From Saccharofermentans sp. (GTDB lineage Bacteria > Bacillota > Clostridia > Saccharofermentanales > Saccharofermentanaceae), in the NCBI GenBank assembly GCA_024688685.1, contig JAILDX010000014.1, positions 27,116 through 91,115 of the forward strand: a stretch of DNA of 64,000 nt, read 5' to 3'. The notes under the pieces are model-generated. The model ran no database searches and was not told where the DNA came from. It worked only from the letters and a program-made list of their open reading frames with translations. The translations under genes and the position numbers were made by a program. Every line of letters starts with the position of its first letter. The stretch's first letter is position 1. Positions 27,526 to 36,293 of the stretch are shown in pieces.

Positions 27526-29040
27526 TTAAGCTTCTGTCATTTCCAAAAGTTTCTTTCTGTCCAGCTTTCCGTTCGGCGTGAGTGGCATAGCATCAAGCTT
27601 CTTTATCATGGAAGGGAGCATGTATCTCGGGAGCATTTCCTCTGCGGTCTCCTTGAGCCTGCCCTCTTCAATGTCACCTGTATAATACAGCACGATGCGG
27701 TCCTTCTGCTTGTTATAGACCGCGCAGGACAGGACGATGCCGTCAACCTTGCTGACGTTGGCTTCTATCTCGCCCAGCTCGATCCTGTGACCCATGTGCT
27801 TTATCTGATAGTCCTTGCGCGAAACGAACACGAGCTCACCTCTCTCGTTGTACTTAGCAAGGTCGCCAGTCCTGTAGATAAGCTCGGGATAGTGCGTGTT
27901 AAGAGGGTTCTGAACGAATACCTCAGCCGTTCTCACGGGGTCGTTATAATATCCCAGAGTGAGCGCAGTACCCCTGATGCAGATCTCTCCGACCTCACCT
28001 TCAGACACGAGCCTGTCCTCATCGAGGAGCAGTATATCAGTGTTGTCGAAAGGCCTTCCCACGGGTATTGAATCGCCTTCCTCAAACTCGCGGTCAACCT
28101 CGTAATAGCAGCTCATTCCCGTAGCTTCCGTAGGTCCGTAGAGATTGATGAATCTCGCTTCGGGGAGCGCCGCTCTCCAGCGGTTGAACTGCTTGATGGG
28201 GAAGACCTCGGAACCGAAAGCGATGAGCTTCAGCTGCGGAACTTCCTTCTTGAGCGCACCCAGCGCGGATATCATTGTGAGTGCCGAAACTACCCAGCAG
28301 ACAGTATTGACCTTCTTCTCGTTCAGGAACTCAACGAGCTTGAGCGGGAACATAAACAGCTGCTTCGGAACGATCGCCGTATATGCACCGAACTTGATCG
28401 TGGGATAAAGCTCTTTAAGGCACGCATCGAAATAGAAAGGACTCTGATTTCCAAATCTTGTCTCTCCGTCAAAACCAAGAACATCCGACAGATGCTCGAT
28501 ATAGTCGATAACGCTTCTGTGGCATGCTGCGATGCCCTTGGGGATGCCGGTGGATCCTGATGTGTAGACAACGTAGATGGGGTCTGTATCTATCTGCTTC
28601 TGCCTGATGAGATCGAGTTTTCCGCTGTCCTCTTCAGTATTGCAGATATCCTCGAAGAGAACGATGCTTCCGTCGTGATCAAACTTCTCAGCAAGCTCTC
28701 TTGTGGACTCCTCGCAGATGATGAGACGGGGCTTCATGGAACCTAAGATGAGATCTATCCTCATCTGGGGCATCTCTTCATCTATCGGAACATAGGAGCA
28801 TCCGCCGTAAACTGTTCCGAAGAAAGTGGCTATTGCCCTCGGTGTCTTCTTCATGAAGATGATGACGGGCTCTCTGTAATAGCCGCCTACAGCGAGATAT
28901 GAACCGACCGATCTGGCGGTGTCATATACCTGTCTGAATGTCATGGAGCATGTCTCACCGTCAAAGGACTCGTATGCGACCTTGTCCGGCACTTCCTTTA
29001 CTGTCTTCTCAATGTACTCAAGAACGTTCTTCTGCTGCAT
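27526..29040 (-). CDS. Amino acid adenylation enzyme, DltA-like
   Basis: A 504-residue ANL-family ligase that activates an amino acid with ATP and loads it on the adjacent carrier. Motifs: YTSGSTGIPKG (A3), NLYGPTEATG (A5), YRTGDLAKY (A7), and the C-terminal NGKLDRKKL with the catalytic Lys. The Asp that binds the substrate amino group is kept (FYFDACLKELYP). In Bacillus cereus DltA, Cys269 (FCGE) favours D-Ala; here the matching residue is Gly (AFGSEVF), so the pocket may take a different or larger amino acid. An Asp/Glu-type racemase gene lies one base upstream. I therefore give no dltA symbol. Confidence 0.85.
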   Translation of the reverse strand: MQQKNVLEYIEKTVKEVPDKVAYESFDGETCSMTFRQVYDTARSVGSYLAVGGYYREPVIIFMKKTPRAIATFFGTVYGGCSYVPIDEEMPQMRIDLILGSMKPRLIICEESTRELAEKFDHDGSIVLFEDICNTEEDSGKLDLIRQKQIDTDPIYVVYTSGSTGIPKGIAACHRSVIDYIEHLSDVLGFDGETRFGNQSPFYFDACLKELYPTIKFGAYTAIVPKQLFMFPLKLVEFLNEKKVNTVCWVVSALTMISALGALKKEVPQLKLIAFGSEVFPIKQFNRWRAALPEARFINLYGPTEATGMSCYYEVDREFEEGDSIPVGRPFDNTDILLLDEDRLVSEGEVGEICIRGTALTLGYYNDPVRTAEVFVQNPLNTHYPELIYRTGDLAKYNERGELVFVSRKDYQIKHMGHRIELGEIEANVSKVDGIVLSCAVYNKQKDRIVLYYTGDIEEGRLKETAEEMLPRYMLPSMIKKLDAMPLTPNGKLDRKKLLEMTEA

Positions 29041-29041
29041 A

Positions 29042-29740
29042 TCAAACTTCCTTTTTGACCTCTTTGCCGCAGGCAGTTACGGCCTTTGCCGCAAGAAGGT
29101 CAAGGATATCGTAATAGGGCTTTCTGAGCCCTGCTTTGTGTGCTGCCACGGAAAGCTCGGTACAGCCGAGGATGAAAGCCTCCGCACCCTTGTCTCTGAG
29201 GTGCGAAGCAACCTTGTCTATCTTCTCTGTTCCAAGTTCCTTTCCTGTCTTGATATCACCGTAGATGATATCGGTAACGATCTTCTGGAAGTCAGGGTCG
29301 GGTTCGACCGGAGTAATGCCGCGTGAGACGAGCGCATCGGCGATGAGGCGGTTCTTGATGCTGCCTTCGGTAGCCATGATGCCGGCACTCCTGATGCCCG
29401 ATTCCTTCAAAAGATCAGCTGTCTCGTTGATGCCGTTATAGACGGGGATGCTGATATCCTCCGCGAGCTGCTTTGAAAAGTAAGCCGCAGTGATGCAGGG
29501 AATGGCAATAACATCTGCTCCCTGATCCTCCAGGCGCTTTGCAAGAGCAAGTATCGTCGGATACGGATCTTCGCTGCTCTCTCCCAGAAAGAAAGCTGTC
29601 CTGTCAGGGATCTGAGGACAGCTGTAGATTATGGTGTTGATGTGCTCCTGGTCTTTTGAGGCTGAAGTCAGCAAAACGATCTTCTCATAGAAGACCGCCG
29701 TTGCCATAGGACCCATTCCTCCAATAATACCTAGAGTCAT
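29042..29740 (-). CDS. Aspartate/glutamate racemase family protein
   Basis: A 232-residue PLP-independent amino acid racemase of the RacX/YgeA/aspartate racemase family. The N-terminus GIIGGMGPMATAVFYEKIV is diagnostic; the two catalytic cysteines are in AIPCITAAYF and ILGCTELSVAA. It would produce a D-amino acid. It is the gene directly before the adenylating enzyme (1 base apart), so it probably feeds the carrier-protein system. This gene is not part of classical dlt operons. Confidence 0.88.
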   Translation of the reverse strand: MTLGIIGGMGPMATAVFYEKIVLLTSASKDQEHINTIIYSCPQIPDRTAFFLGESSEDPYPTILALAKRLEDQGADVIAIPCITAAYFSKQLAEDISIPVYNGINETADLLKESGIRSAGIMATEGSIKNRLIADALVSRGITPVEPDPDFQKIVTDIIYGDIKTGKELGTEKIDKVASHLRDKGAEAFILGCTELSVAAHKAGLRKPYYDILDLLAAKAVTACGKEVKKEV

Positions 29741-29747
29741 GTGAACC

Positions 29748-30308
29748 TTACACGATTGCGTTGTAGATGATGTTTGTTACTACATTGTCACCATCAAATA
29801 CGAATACGAGAACTGTGTCGTTGAGTTCGTATGTGAGAGTGGTTGCAGTCTCCTCTGTAGCATTGCCGTATGCTGCGGTTACCTGATCCTTTGTGCAGCC
29901 GATGTAAATGCCCTCGGGTGTCTGGATCGTATCGTCGAGGAAGTTGATGCTGGAGATAACGTCAACAGCACCGTTAGGGTTTGTACTGATAACTACTGAA
30001 CCGCCGTATGTGTATGTCTTGCTCATTCCGAGACCTGCACAGGAAGCTGCCTCGAAGTAGGAGTAGTCATCACCGAGATCTGAAAGGATCTTGTTCATAT
30101 CTGTGTTGACACGTACTTCTGTGCCCTTGTATCTGAAAACATATCCCTCAACGTCATCTGCTACTGTTGTCTGAACAGGCATAAGTGATGACTGTGATGT
30201 GCTGAGTGACATACCTGTGCCCTGTGCTCCAGTGTTGTTGCAGCCTGCGACAAGTGCCATTCCGATTGCTGCGGTAAGCATAACAGCTGCGATCTTCATA
30301 TTGTTCAT
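29748..30308 (-). CDS. Small lipoprotein, paralogue of the one at 22473-23048
   Basis: A 186-residue protein with signal peptide and lipobox (LVAGC, about residue 22), a Ser/Thr/Gln-rich linker and a domain matching the 22473 protein: GTEVRVNTDMNKILSDLGDDYSYFEAASCAGLG, TPEGIYIGCTKDQVTAAYG. The ATG at 30308 has GGAGG 8 bases ahead; the longer TTG form is less likely. It heads the racemase-dlt-like gene string (7 bases before the racemase gene). Function unknown; its repeated presence next to surface glycan genes hints at an envelope role. Confidence 0.75.
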   Translation of the reverse strand: MNNMKIAAVMLTAAIGMALVAGCNNTGAQGTGMSLSTSQSSLMPVQTTVADDVEGYVFRYKGTEVRVNTDMNKILSDLGDDYSYFEAASCAGLGMSKTYTYGGSVVISTNPNGAVDVISSINFLDDTIQTPEGIYIGCTKDQVTAAYGNATEETATTLTYELNDTVLVFVFDGDNVVTNIIYNAIV

Positions 30309-30422
30309 TGGTTTTTCCTCCAAAACAAGAATACCGGGAACTGGCCCGACCTTAGCAATAATACCACATACTTATTAAAAATAAGGGTATGCAAAGATTA
30401 CAAGTTTTATATATGCCGCTCT

Positions 30423-31706
30423 TTAGTTAATTGTGAGATTTGTGAAGTCGAGTCTGTTCTGAACTGACGTTGAAGCCCTTACGGGAAGGATGCTGCCGTC
30501 GAACGGGAATCTTGAATCGAGCTCGTTGTCGGTCCTCATGAACCAGTATGTCTTATGTGTTCTCAGAGGGCAAGCATCGCAGTGGTACCACTGGCCCTGA
30601 AGCTTTACCAGGTTCCAGATGTGTCCGCCGTCAACTCTCATATTCTCAATGCCTGCCACGTCGAGCAGTGCCTTGCATGCGCCGTAGAATATGGAGCATT
30701 CGCCCCTTCTCTGGTCAAAACCCTGCATTGCAGCGCCTGTCCAGTGCATCTCGGTCTGGCTCGAAACATACTTGATGTTCTCGTTTGCCCACTTGAAGAT
30801 CCTCATGGCGATCTGAACATCCGTATAGTCATCCCTGTCGATAATCTGCGCATAGATCTGCCTTGCACGCTCATAGACGGTCTCGGGATATACATAATCC
30901 GAAGGACGCGTCTCGACTGTGATCGTGATGGGTACTCTTGCGGTATTTCCTGACTCATCCGTCGAAACATATGTCACCTGATATGTACCGGGCGTGTTGG
31001 AATCAAAGCCTTCCGCCTCAACTTCAACAACGGGATTCTCCATGTAGTCGTCGGTTACCGTTATGTCCTTCAGGAGGACTATGGGGTCGCCTGCGACCAT
31101 CGTAAGATCAGCCGCTCCGCTGATAACGGGAGGAGTGGTGTCCTCAAGAACCGTAAAGGGAACGCTCACGATGCCCGTGTTGCCGTATGCGTCCGTAAGG
31201 ACTACGGGAACGGTCGTATCGCCGCCCTTGCCGACGTTTGGTGTGCCGGAGTAAGCCACATAGACGGTGCCGCTCAGGTCGTAGAGATCCTTTACCGTCT
31301 CCTCAGCATCGGGAGCCTTGCCTGCCATGATCGTCTGCGGAATGGGAGAGCCCGTAGGCGGCGTTGTATCTTCGATGTTCAGGATCGATTCCACCCTCTT
31401 GCCGTAAAGGCTGATGGCGATCTTATATGTTCCCGGCGCGTTTGTATCTATCTTGCTGATATCCGTGAGGATCTTCGCGAAACTGACATCCTCATCAAAG
31501 AACATTGACCTGTTGAGGAAGCTGCCCGTCTCAAGGGTGACCTCCGGCTTGATCATGGAAAACTGTTTGCTGACGATAAAACCGATGATGCCGCCGACAA
31601 AGATACCGGACAGAGCAACACTGCCCGCAATAAGCAGCATCTTCCTGCGGGGATCCTTCTTTCTTATGCCATACATCTCGAGTTCTTCGTCGTCGTATTT
31701 GCCCAT
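30423..31706 (-). CDS. Membrane-anchored transglutaminase-like protein with Ig-like domains
   Basis: A 427-residue protein: cytoplasmic tail, one membrane helix (about residues 24-46), two or three Ig-like domains of the DUF5011 type (about 55-265, with DTTPP linkers and YGNTGIVSV / DESGNTARVPIT repeats), then a transglutaminase-like domain (about 275-427). The catalytic triad is visible: Cys in RRGECSIFYGACKALL, His in DGGHIWNLV, Asp in WYHCDACP. Such domains act as transglutaminases or cysteine peptidases on the cell surface. The start has no ribosome binding site and has TATTAT 8 bases before it (leaderless candidate). It lies 115 bases upstream of the lipoprotein gene on the same strand. 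Confidence 0.85.
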   Translation of the reverse strand: MGKYDDEELEMYGIRKKDPRRKMLLIAGSVALSGIFVGGIIGFIVSKQFSMIKPEVTLETGSFLNRSMFFDEDVSFAKILTDISKIDTNAPGTYKIAISLYGKRVESILNIEDTTPPTGSPIPQTIMAGKAPDAEETVKDLYDLSGTVYVAYSGTPNVGKGGDTTVPVVLTDAYGNTGIVSVPFTVLEDTTPPVISGAADLTMVAGDPIVLLKDITVTDDYMENPVVEVEAEGFDSNTPGTYQVTYVSTDESGNTARVPITITVETRPSDYVYPETVYERARQIYAQIIDRDDYTDVQIAMRIFKWANENIKYVSSQTEMHWTGAAMQGFDQRRGECSIFYGACKALLDVAGIENMRVDGGHIWNLVKLQGQWYHCDACPLRTHKTYWFMRTDNELDSRFPFDGSILPVRASTSVQNRLDFTNLTIN

Positions 31707-31714
31707 AGGCTAAT

Positions 31715-31720
31715 ATAATA
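31715..31720 (-). promoter_or_regulatory. -10 element 8 bases before a start codon (leaderless candidate)
   Basis: TATTAT on the minus strand, separated from the ATG at 31706 by TATTAGCCT-like sequence with no ribosome binding site. Weak -35. Confidence 0.45.
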
Positions 31721-31786
31721 GCACGATTAGCGGCAAAGAGAATATTGTGATACACTTAAAAAGCAAGGCTTAGAAGGGATTTTTTT

Positions 31787-34210
31787 ATGAAAAAATACAA
31801 AGTGACCGGTATGAGCTGCGCTGCCTGCCAGACCCGTGTGGAGAAGGCAGTATCGGGCGTAGAGGGTGTATCATCCTGCTCGGTCAGCCTGCTTACAAAC
31901 ACCATGGGTGTTGAGGGAACCGCAAAGGACAGCGACATAATAAAGGCGGTCAGGGCGGCAGGATACGGCGCCGGTGTGCTGGAGGACGATGATTATCTGC
32001 CTTCCGGCGAAGAGGAGCTCAGAGCGATGAAGATAAGGCTCATAAGCTCTGTGATCATCCTCCTCATCCTGATGTATTTCTCCATGGGTCACATGATGTT
32101 AGGCTTCCCGGTTCCGGAGATCCTTCACAACGGCGTTTATATGGGGATCCTGCAGGCTGTGTTAACACTTGCTGTCATGATCATAAACAGAAAGTATTTC
32201 ATAAGCGGTTTCAGGGCACTCATAAGGCTGTCTCCAAATATGGATACGCTTATAGCGACGGGAAGCGGGGCGGCTTTTGTCTATTCCATGGCTGTCCTCA
32301 TCACCGGGGGTTCGGGGGATTACTATTTCGAGTCCGCATCGATGATACTGACGCTTGTTACGGTCGGGAAAACGCTTGAGCAGTACTCAAAGGGGAAGAC
32401 GACGAATGCCCTGAAGAGCCTGATGAAGCTGAGCCCTGACAGGTGTACGGTCGTGAGGGACGGGGCAGAATGCGAGATACCTGTTTCGGAGCTCATGGCG
32501 GGAGATATTGTGGCTGTAAGGCCGGGCGAGAGTTTTCCGAGCGACGGGGTCATCATTGACGGGAGCACGTCAGCTGACGAGTCTCTGGTGACAGGTGAGT
32601 CCATTCCCGTGGATAAGGCTGAGGGTGACGGAGTTATATCGGCTTCGGTCAACCTTACGGGGTACGTTAAGTACAGGGCGACGAGAGTCGGCAAGGAGAC
32701 GACGCTTTCACAGATAATAGCGATGGTCAGCGAGGCGGCAGCGACAAAGGCCCCGATAGCAAGGCTTGCGGACAGGATATCGTCCGTTTTCGTTCCTGCG
32801 GTCATGGGTATAGCGGCTGTGACTTTTGCGGTCTGGATGATACTCGGGCAGACACTGCCGTTCAGCCTGGCGAGAGCGATAAGCGTGCTCGTCGTAAGCT
32901 GCCCGTGCGCACTGGGACTTGCCACGCCTGTAGCCATAATGGTCGGCTCAGGACTGGGTGCGAGACACGGGATACTCTTCAAGACAGCGGGCGCGCTCCA
33001 GGAGACAGGAAAGGTCAGGATAGCGGCGCTGGACAAGACCGGAACAGTGACTGAAGGGAAGATGTCGGTTGAGAAGATCAGGCCTGCGGAAGGCGTCAGC
33101 GAAGCAGATCTTGTAAGGCTGGCGAAGGCTGTTGAGCAGGGATCTGAGCACCCGATAGGAAAGGCGGTCTCCAGATTTGAATATGATGCTGCGATCCCTG
33201 ATATCAGGGATTTCAAGGCGCATTCGGGACACGGAGTATCATGCTCGGCTGAGGGCAGGATGATATATGGCGGAAACAGGGACTTTGTATCGTCTGTCTG
33301 CGAGGTTACTGACGGTGACGAGGCGGGAAGAGTATTCTTTGCTTCAGAGGGTGAGTATCTTGGGTGTATCGACATTTTTGACGGCATAAAGCCTGACAGC
33401 AAAAAAGCGATCGGTCAGCTCAGGGACATGGGCATATTTACCGTTCTTCTCACGGGTGACAGCGAGACTGCAGCGGAGAAGACGGGAAAGATATCGGGTG
33501 TTCAGAAGGTGATCGGAAAGGTAACTCCCGGCGGCAAGGCTGACGTGATCAGACAGCTGAAAGCGAAGGGAAAGTGCCTGATGACGGGTGACGGCATCAA
33601 CGATGCTCCCGCGCTCACTGAGGCTGACTGCGGCGTTGCGATAGGGGCAGGGACTGACGTTGCCATTGACAGTGCTGATATAGTACTGATGTCGGGATCG
33701 CTCCTTGATCTCGCAGCTGCGGTAAGGCTGTCACGCAGGGTTTACAGGAATATACTCGAGAACCTGTTCTGGGCGCTCTTTTACAATGTGCTGCTGATCC
33801 CTGCTGCATGCGGCGTCTATGCAGGTCTCGGCATAACGATGACGCCCGGACTCGGGGCACTGGCAATGAGCCTGTCGAGCATCTGTGTAGTGCTCAACGC
33901 ATTAAGGCTTAATCTGACTGATATTTATGATCCGCGACGCGACAGAAAGAAGGGCGGGGTCATTGAAGATATTGAAATAACCGTCAAGGAGGATAAGAAA
34001 ATGACAAGAACGATGAAGATCAATGGAATGATGTGCGGACACTGTGAGGCAAGGGTTAAGAAGGCTCTTGAGGCAGTTGACGGTGTGGAGTCGGCTGTGG
34101 TAAGTCACGAGCAGGGAACGGCTGTAGTTACGGCCGCTGACACAGTCAGTGATGAGGTTCTTACCAAGGCTGTCACGGATCAGGATTATGAGGTGGTTTC
34201 CATTTCGTGA
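31787..34210 (+). CDS. copA: Copper-translocating P-type ATPase with N- and C-terminal HMA domains
   Basis: Cu(+)-exporting P1B ATPase of the plasma membrane, 807 residues. N-terminal metal-binding domain GMSCAACQTRVEKA; eight membrane helices; TGES (actuator); CPC ion site in VSCPCALGLATP; phosphorylation site DKTGT; SEHPIGKA (P1B His-Pro); GDGINDAPAL; and YN plus MSLSSICVV in the last helices, as in Cu(+) pumps. Unusually, a second heavy-metal domain follows the last helix (about residues 739-807, NGMMCGHCEARVKKAL), joined by a short linker. This tail has its own ribosome binding site and start (see 34001-34210). No CopY or CsoR regulator is nearby. Confidence 0.96.
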   Translation: MKKYKVTGMSCAACQTRVEKAVSGVEGVSSCSVSLLTNTMGVEGTAKDSDIIKAVRAAGYGAGVLEDDDYLPSGEEELRAMKIRLISSVIILLILMYFSMGHMMLGFPVPEILHNGVYMGILQAVLTLAVMIINRKYFISGFRALIRLSPNMDTLIATGSGAAFVYSMAVLITGGSGDYYFESASMILTLVTVGKTLEQYSKGKTTNALKSLMKLSPDRCTVVRDGAECEIPVSELMAGDIVAVRPGESFPSDGVIIDGSTSADESLVTGESIPVDKAEGDGVISASVNLTGYVKYRATRVGKETTLSQIIAMVSEAAATKAPIARLADRISSVFVPAVMGIAAVTFAVWMILGQTLPFSLARAISVLVVSCPCALGLATPVAIMVGSGLGARHGILFKTAGALQETGKVRIAALDKTGTVTEGKMSVEKIRPAEGVSEADLVRLAKAVEQGSEHPIGKAVSRFEYDAAIPDIRDFKAHSGHGVSCSAEGRMIYGGNRDFVSSVCEVTDGDEAGRVFFASEGEYLGCIDIFDGIKPDSKKAIGQLRDMGIFTVLLTGDSETAAEKTGKISGVQKVIGKVTPGGKADVIRQLKAKGKCLMTGDGINDAPALTEADCGVAIGAGTDVAIDSADIVLMSGSLLDLAAAVRLSRRVYRNILENLFWALFYNVLLIPAACGVYAGLGITMTPGLGALAMSLSSICVVLNALRLNLTDIYDPRRDRKKGGVIEDIEITVKEDKKMTRTMKINGMMCGHCEARVKKALEAVDGVESAVVSHEQGTAVVTAADTVSDEVLTKAVTDQDYEVVSIS
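34001..34210 (+). CDS. copZ: CopZ-like copper chaperone from an internal in-frame start in copA
   Basis: In-frame ATG at copA codon 739 preceded by AAGGAGG (33986-33992) with 8-base spacing, a better initiation signal than most genes in the window. The product would be a 69-residue HMA domain with the CxxC copper site (MMCGHC), the size of free CopZ chaperones. Whether it is made separately is inference. Confidence 0.55.
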   Translation: MTRTMKINGMMCGHCEARVKKALEAVDGVESAVVSHEQGTAVVTAADTVSDEVLTKAVTDQDYEVVSIS

Positions 34211-34260
34211 CGGGTTTAGTGTATAATCGTACTATTCTTTTATTAGAGGTGTAGGCACAA

Positions 34261-35610
34261 ATGGCATTTTGGAATAAGAAAAAGAACGAAGAAGAGGCTT
34301 CCGGTGATATAAAGAAGAACTCTGAAGGTCTTTCTGCGGAGATGCAGGCGATCAATGAGGCTTTCGAGGAGGAACAGGCCGAGAAGGAAGCAAAGGCAAA
34401 GGCTCTTGCAGAGGCTGCCGAGAAAGAGAAGCAGAAGCTTCTGGCTGTTGAAGAGCAGGTCAGGAACAATGCATCCGGCTACATAAAGGAATCACAGACA
34501 GCGAAGGATACAGTTGCCCAGAAGTTCTTTATGCTCGTTGAGACGACTCCGGATTATCTTTCCGCGGAAGGGAACAATATCCTCGTTGAAGGTATGGTCT
34601 ACGGAAGTGCTTCAAAGGGCGATGAGATCTTCCTTTATAACACTGACAACGAGATCATTACGTCGAATATAGTCTCGATCAGGACAGAGCCTGACGTGAC
34701 TGTTGACAGCATCGAGAGTTCAAGGGCGGTACTCGAGCTCAGGTCGGCGGACGTTAAGGAAGTGAAGAGATTTGCAGTCGTTACGAATGCGGTTCCCGAT
34801 CAGATCGCCGATAAAAAGACGATCACGAATCCCAGGGTGCTTGGACTTTCACTTGATTTCAACCGTTTCTCACGCGATACGGATTACTTTACAGTCCTCA
34901 TCAACGCAATAATCAGGGCGGAGTTCCTTACTCACGGAAAGATTGACAAGGCTGAGAACGGCAAGGCCAGAGTAGGTATTATCTCTCTCCAGGATAATAA
35001 TGAACCCGGCAAGCGTCTGATCCCTGTCTTTACCGACAGATACACGATGAGCAAGGCTAAGATCGACACGGCAGGCGACAAGATTACGACGATCGCACTC
35101 AAGTTTCCCGATCTTGCAAGGTTTGCTTCAGCTGATGAGCACGAAGGCTTTGTTATCAACCCGTTCGGACCTACATCCATCAAGATCCCCAAGGCTCTCG
35201 TTCTCGAGATACTCAACAATGAGAGTTATAAGAAGGAGGCAGATTCACTTGCCGGAAAGATCAAGGTGGAGAATCAGAAGATCCACGACAAGACTCAGAT
35301 CTTCATCGGCGTGCCCCCTGAAAACAGTGAGTACAAGTCGATAACAAGCGCTGTTGTTAAGTACTGCAAGACAAATCCTTCGATCAAAAAGGTCGGCATC
35401 GTCATGAAGATGGAAAAGGGCAAAAAAGAGGCTTCTTACCTCTGCATCGTTGACTGCCCGAAGAACATGACAAACGATTGTTACACAGGAATATTCGCAG
35501 CGGTAAAGCCGTTCCTGAACATCCATAAGAAGATGGATTTTATGAGATATGAAGAGACAGTATTTGCTGATGATTATTTCGCAAAACAGAAGCTTGTTTA
35601 TGAAGCCTGA
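34261..35610 (+). CDS. SseB-family protein with N-terminal coiled coil
   Basis: A 449-residue soluble protein. Residues about 10-75 are a charged Ala/Glu/Lys coiled coil; about 90-150 resemble an EF-Tu domain 2-like beta-barrel (NILVEGMVYGSASKGDEIFLY); the remainder carries SseB features: a central part with IPVFTDRYTMSK and FVINPFGPTSIKIPKALVLEIL, and a C-terminal part with YLCIVDC. SseB proteins were named for serine sensitivity in E. coli; the biochemical role is unknown. TATAAT at 34222-34227 gives it a promoter, with AGAGGTG as ribosome binding site. Its terminator is inside the converging nnrE gene. Confidence 0.7.
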   Translation: MAFWNKKKNEEEASGDIKKNSEGLSAEMQAINEAFEEEQAEKEAKAKALAEAAEKEKQKLLAVEEQVRNNASGYIKESQTAKDTVAQKFFMLVETTPDYLSAEGNNILVEGMVYGSASKGDEIFLYNTDNEIITSNIVSIRTEPDVTVDSIESSRAVLELRSADVKEVKRFAVVTNAVPDQIADKKTITNPRVLGLSLDFNRFSRDTDYFTVLINAIIRAEFLTHGKIDKAENGKARVGIISLQDNNEPGKRLIPVFTDRYTMSKAKIDTAGDKITTIALKFPDLARFASADEHEGFVINPFGPTSIKIPKALVLEILNNESYKKEADSLAGKIKVENQKIHDKTQIFIGVPPENSEYKSITSAVVKYCKTNPSIKKVGIVMKMEKGKKEASYLCIVDCPKNMTNDCYTGIFAAVKPFLNIHKKMDFMRYEETVFADDYFAKQKLVYEA

Positions 35611-36293
35611 TCTGTGATGTGAATGACTTTGATCCCATAGAGACTCTCGTCGATGAGAGTCTCTTTTTTTACAGGAACGATGCCGATATCGGCCACAGTT
35701 ATACTGCCGATCCGCTCAAGTGCGGAAGGTACTATGAGACCCTTTTTGAGACTTCCGATCGTAACGGTAAGGTCTGATCTTACGCATGAATCATAAAGGC
35801 CTGTATCGCCGTTCATTCCGCTGTTGATATCGGCACTTATCACGTATGCGCCTGAATGATTTATTGCCTCTATGGCAGCTAGATAATCCTCTCTTAAAGC
35901 TCTGTTAAAACCTGTTCCGAGAAGGCAGTCAACAATGATGTTATTGCTGCCTGAAAGTCCGTTCAGAAGTGACGGTTCAAAGGGGCGGATACATATGCCG
36001 GAATCAGCACAGAGAGACCTGTAATATGCTGCATCGGGAGATGCTTTCTCACTCATTGTCAGGATCACAGGAGAGATGCCGTTCTCAAGCAGTACAAGGG
36101 CAAGCGCGAAACCGTCTCCGCCGTTATTGCCTGAACCTGTAATGATGATCACGGAATCAGCTCTGCTCCATCTGTCACATGCTTTGAATATACCGGCTGC
36201 CGCGCGGTGCATCAGCGAAATCCCGGACACGCCGCCGCTGATAGTTGCCTCATCGGAGGCTCTCATATTCTCCACCGAAATGCAGTCGATCAT
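35598..36293 (-). CDS. nnrE: NAD(P)H-hydrate epimerase
   Basis: YjeF N-terminal domain protein (231 residues) that epimerises damaged NAD(P)H hydrates for repair. Motifs: GISLMHRAA, the TGSGNNGGDGFALA nucleotide loop, VDCLLGTGFNR and SADINSGMNGDTG. Only the epimerase is present; the ADP-dependent dehydratase (NnrD), often fused to it, is missing here and may be encoded elsewhere. The gene starts at the stop of the Sel1 protein gene and overlaps the converging SseB gene by 13 bases. Confidence 0.88.
   Translation of the reverse strand: MIDCISVENMRASDEATISGGVSGISLMHRAAAGIFKACDRWSRADSVIIITGSGNNGGDGFALALVLLENGISPVILTMSEKASPDAAYYRSLCADSGICIRPFEPSLLNGLSGSNNIIVDCLLGTGFNRALREDYLAAIEAINHSGAYVISADINSGMNGDTGLYDSCVRSDLTVTIGSLKKGLIVPSALERIGSITVADIGIVPVKKETLIDESLYGIKVIHITDQAS
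35639..35670 (+). terminator. Terminator of the SseB gene, inside the converging nnrE coding region
   Basis: Perfect ten-base stem AGAGACTCTC (35639-35648) / GAGAGTCTCT (35655-35664), loop of six, followed by T (35665-35670). It lies within the last codons of nnrE on the opposite strand. Confidence 0.85.

Noticed and set aside
32323..33402. A 359-codon open frame antisense to copA
   Set aside because: It lies fully inside copA, has no ribosome binding site or recognisable motif, and its composition follows from the codon bias of copA on the other strand.
34261..35610. Translation factor based on the EF-Tu domain 2-like stretch
   Set aside because: There is no GTPase domain; the rest of the protein has SseB features.
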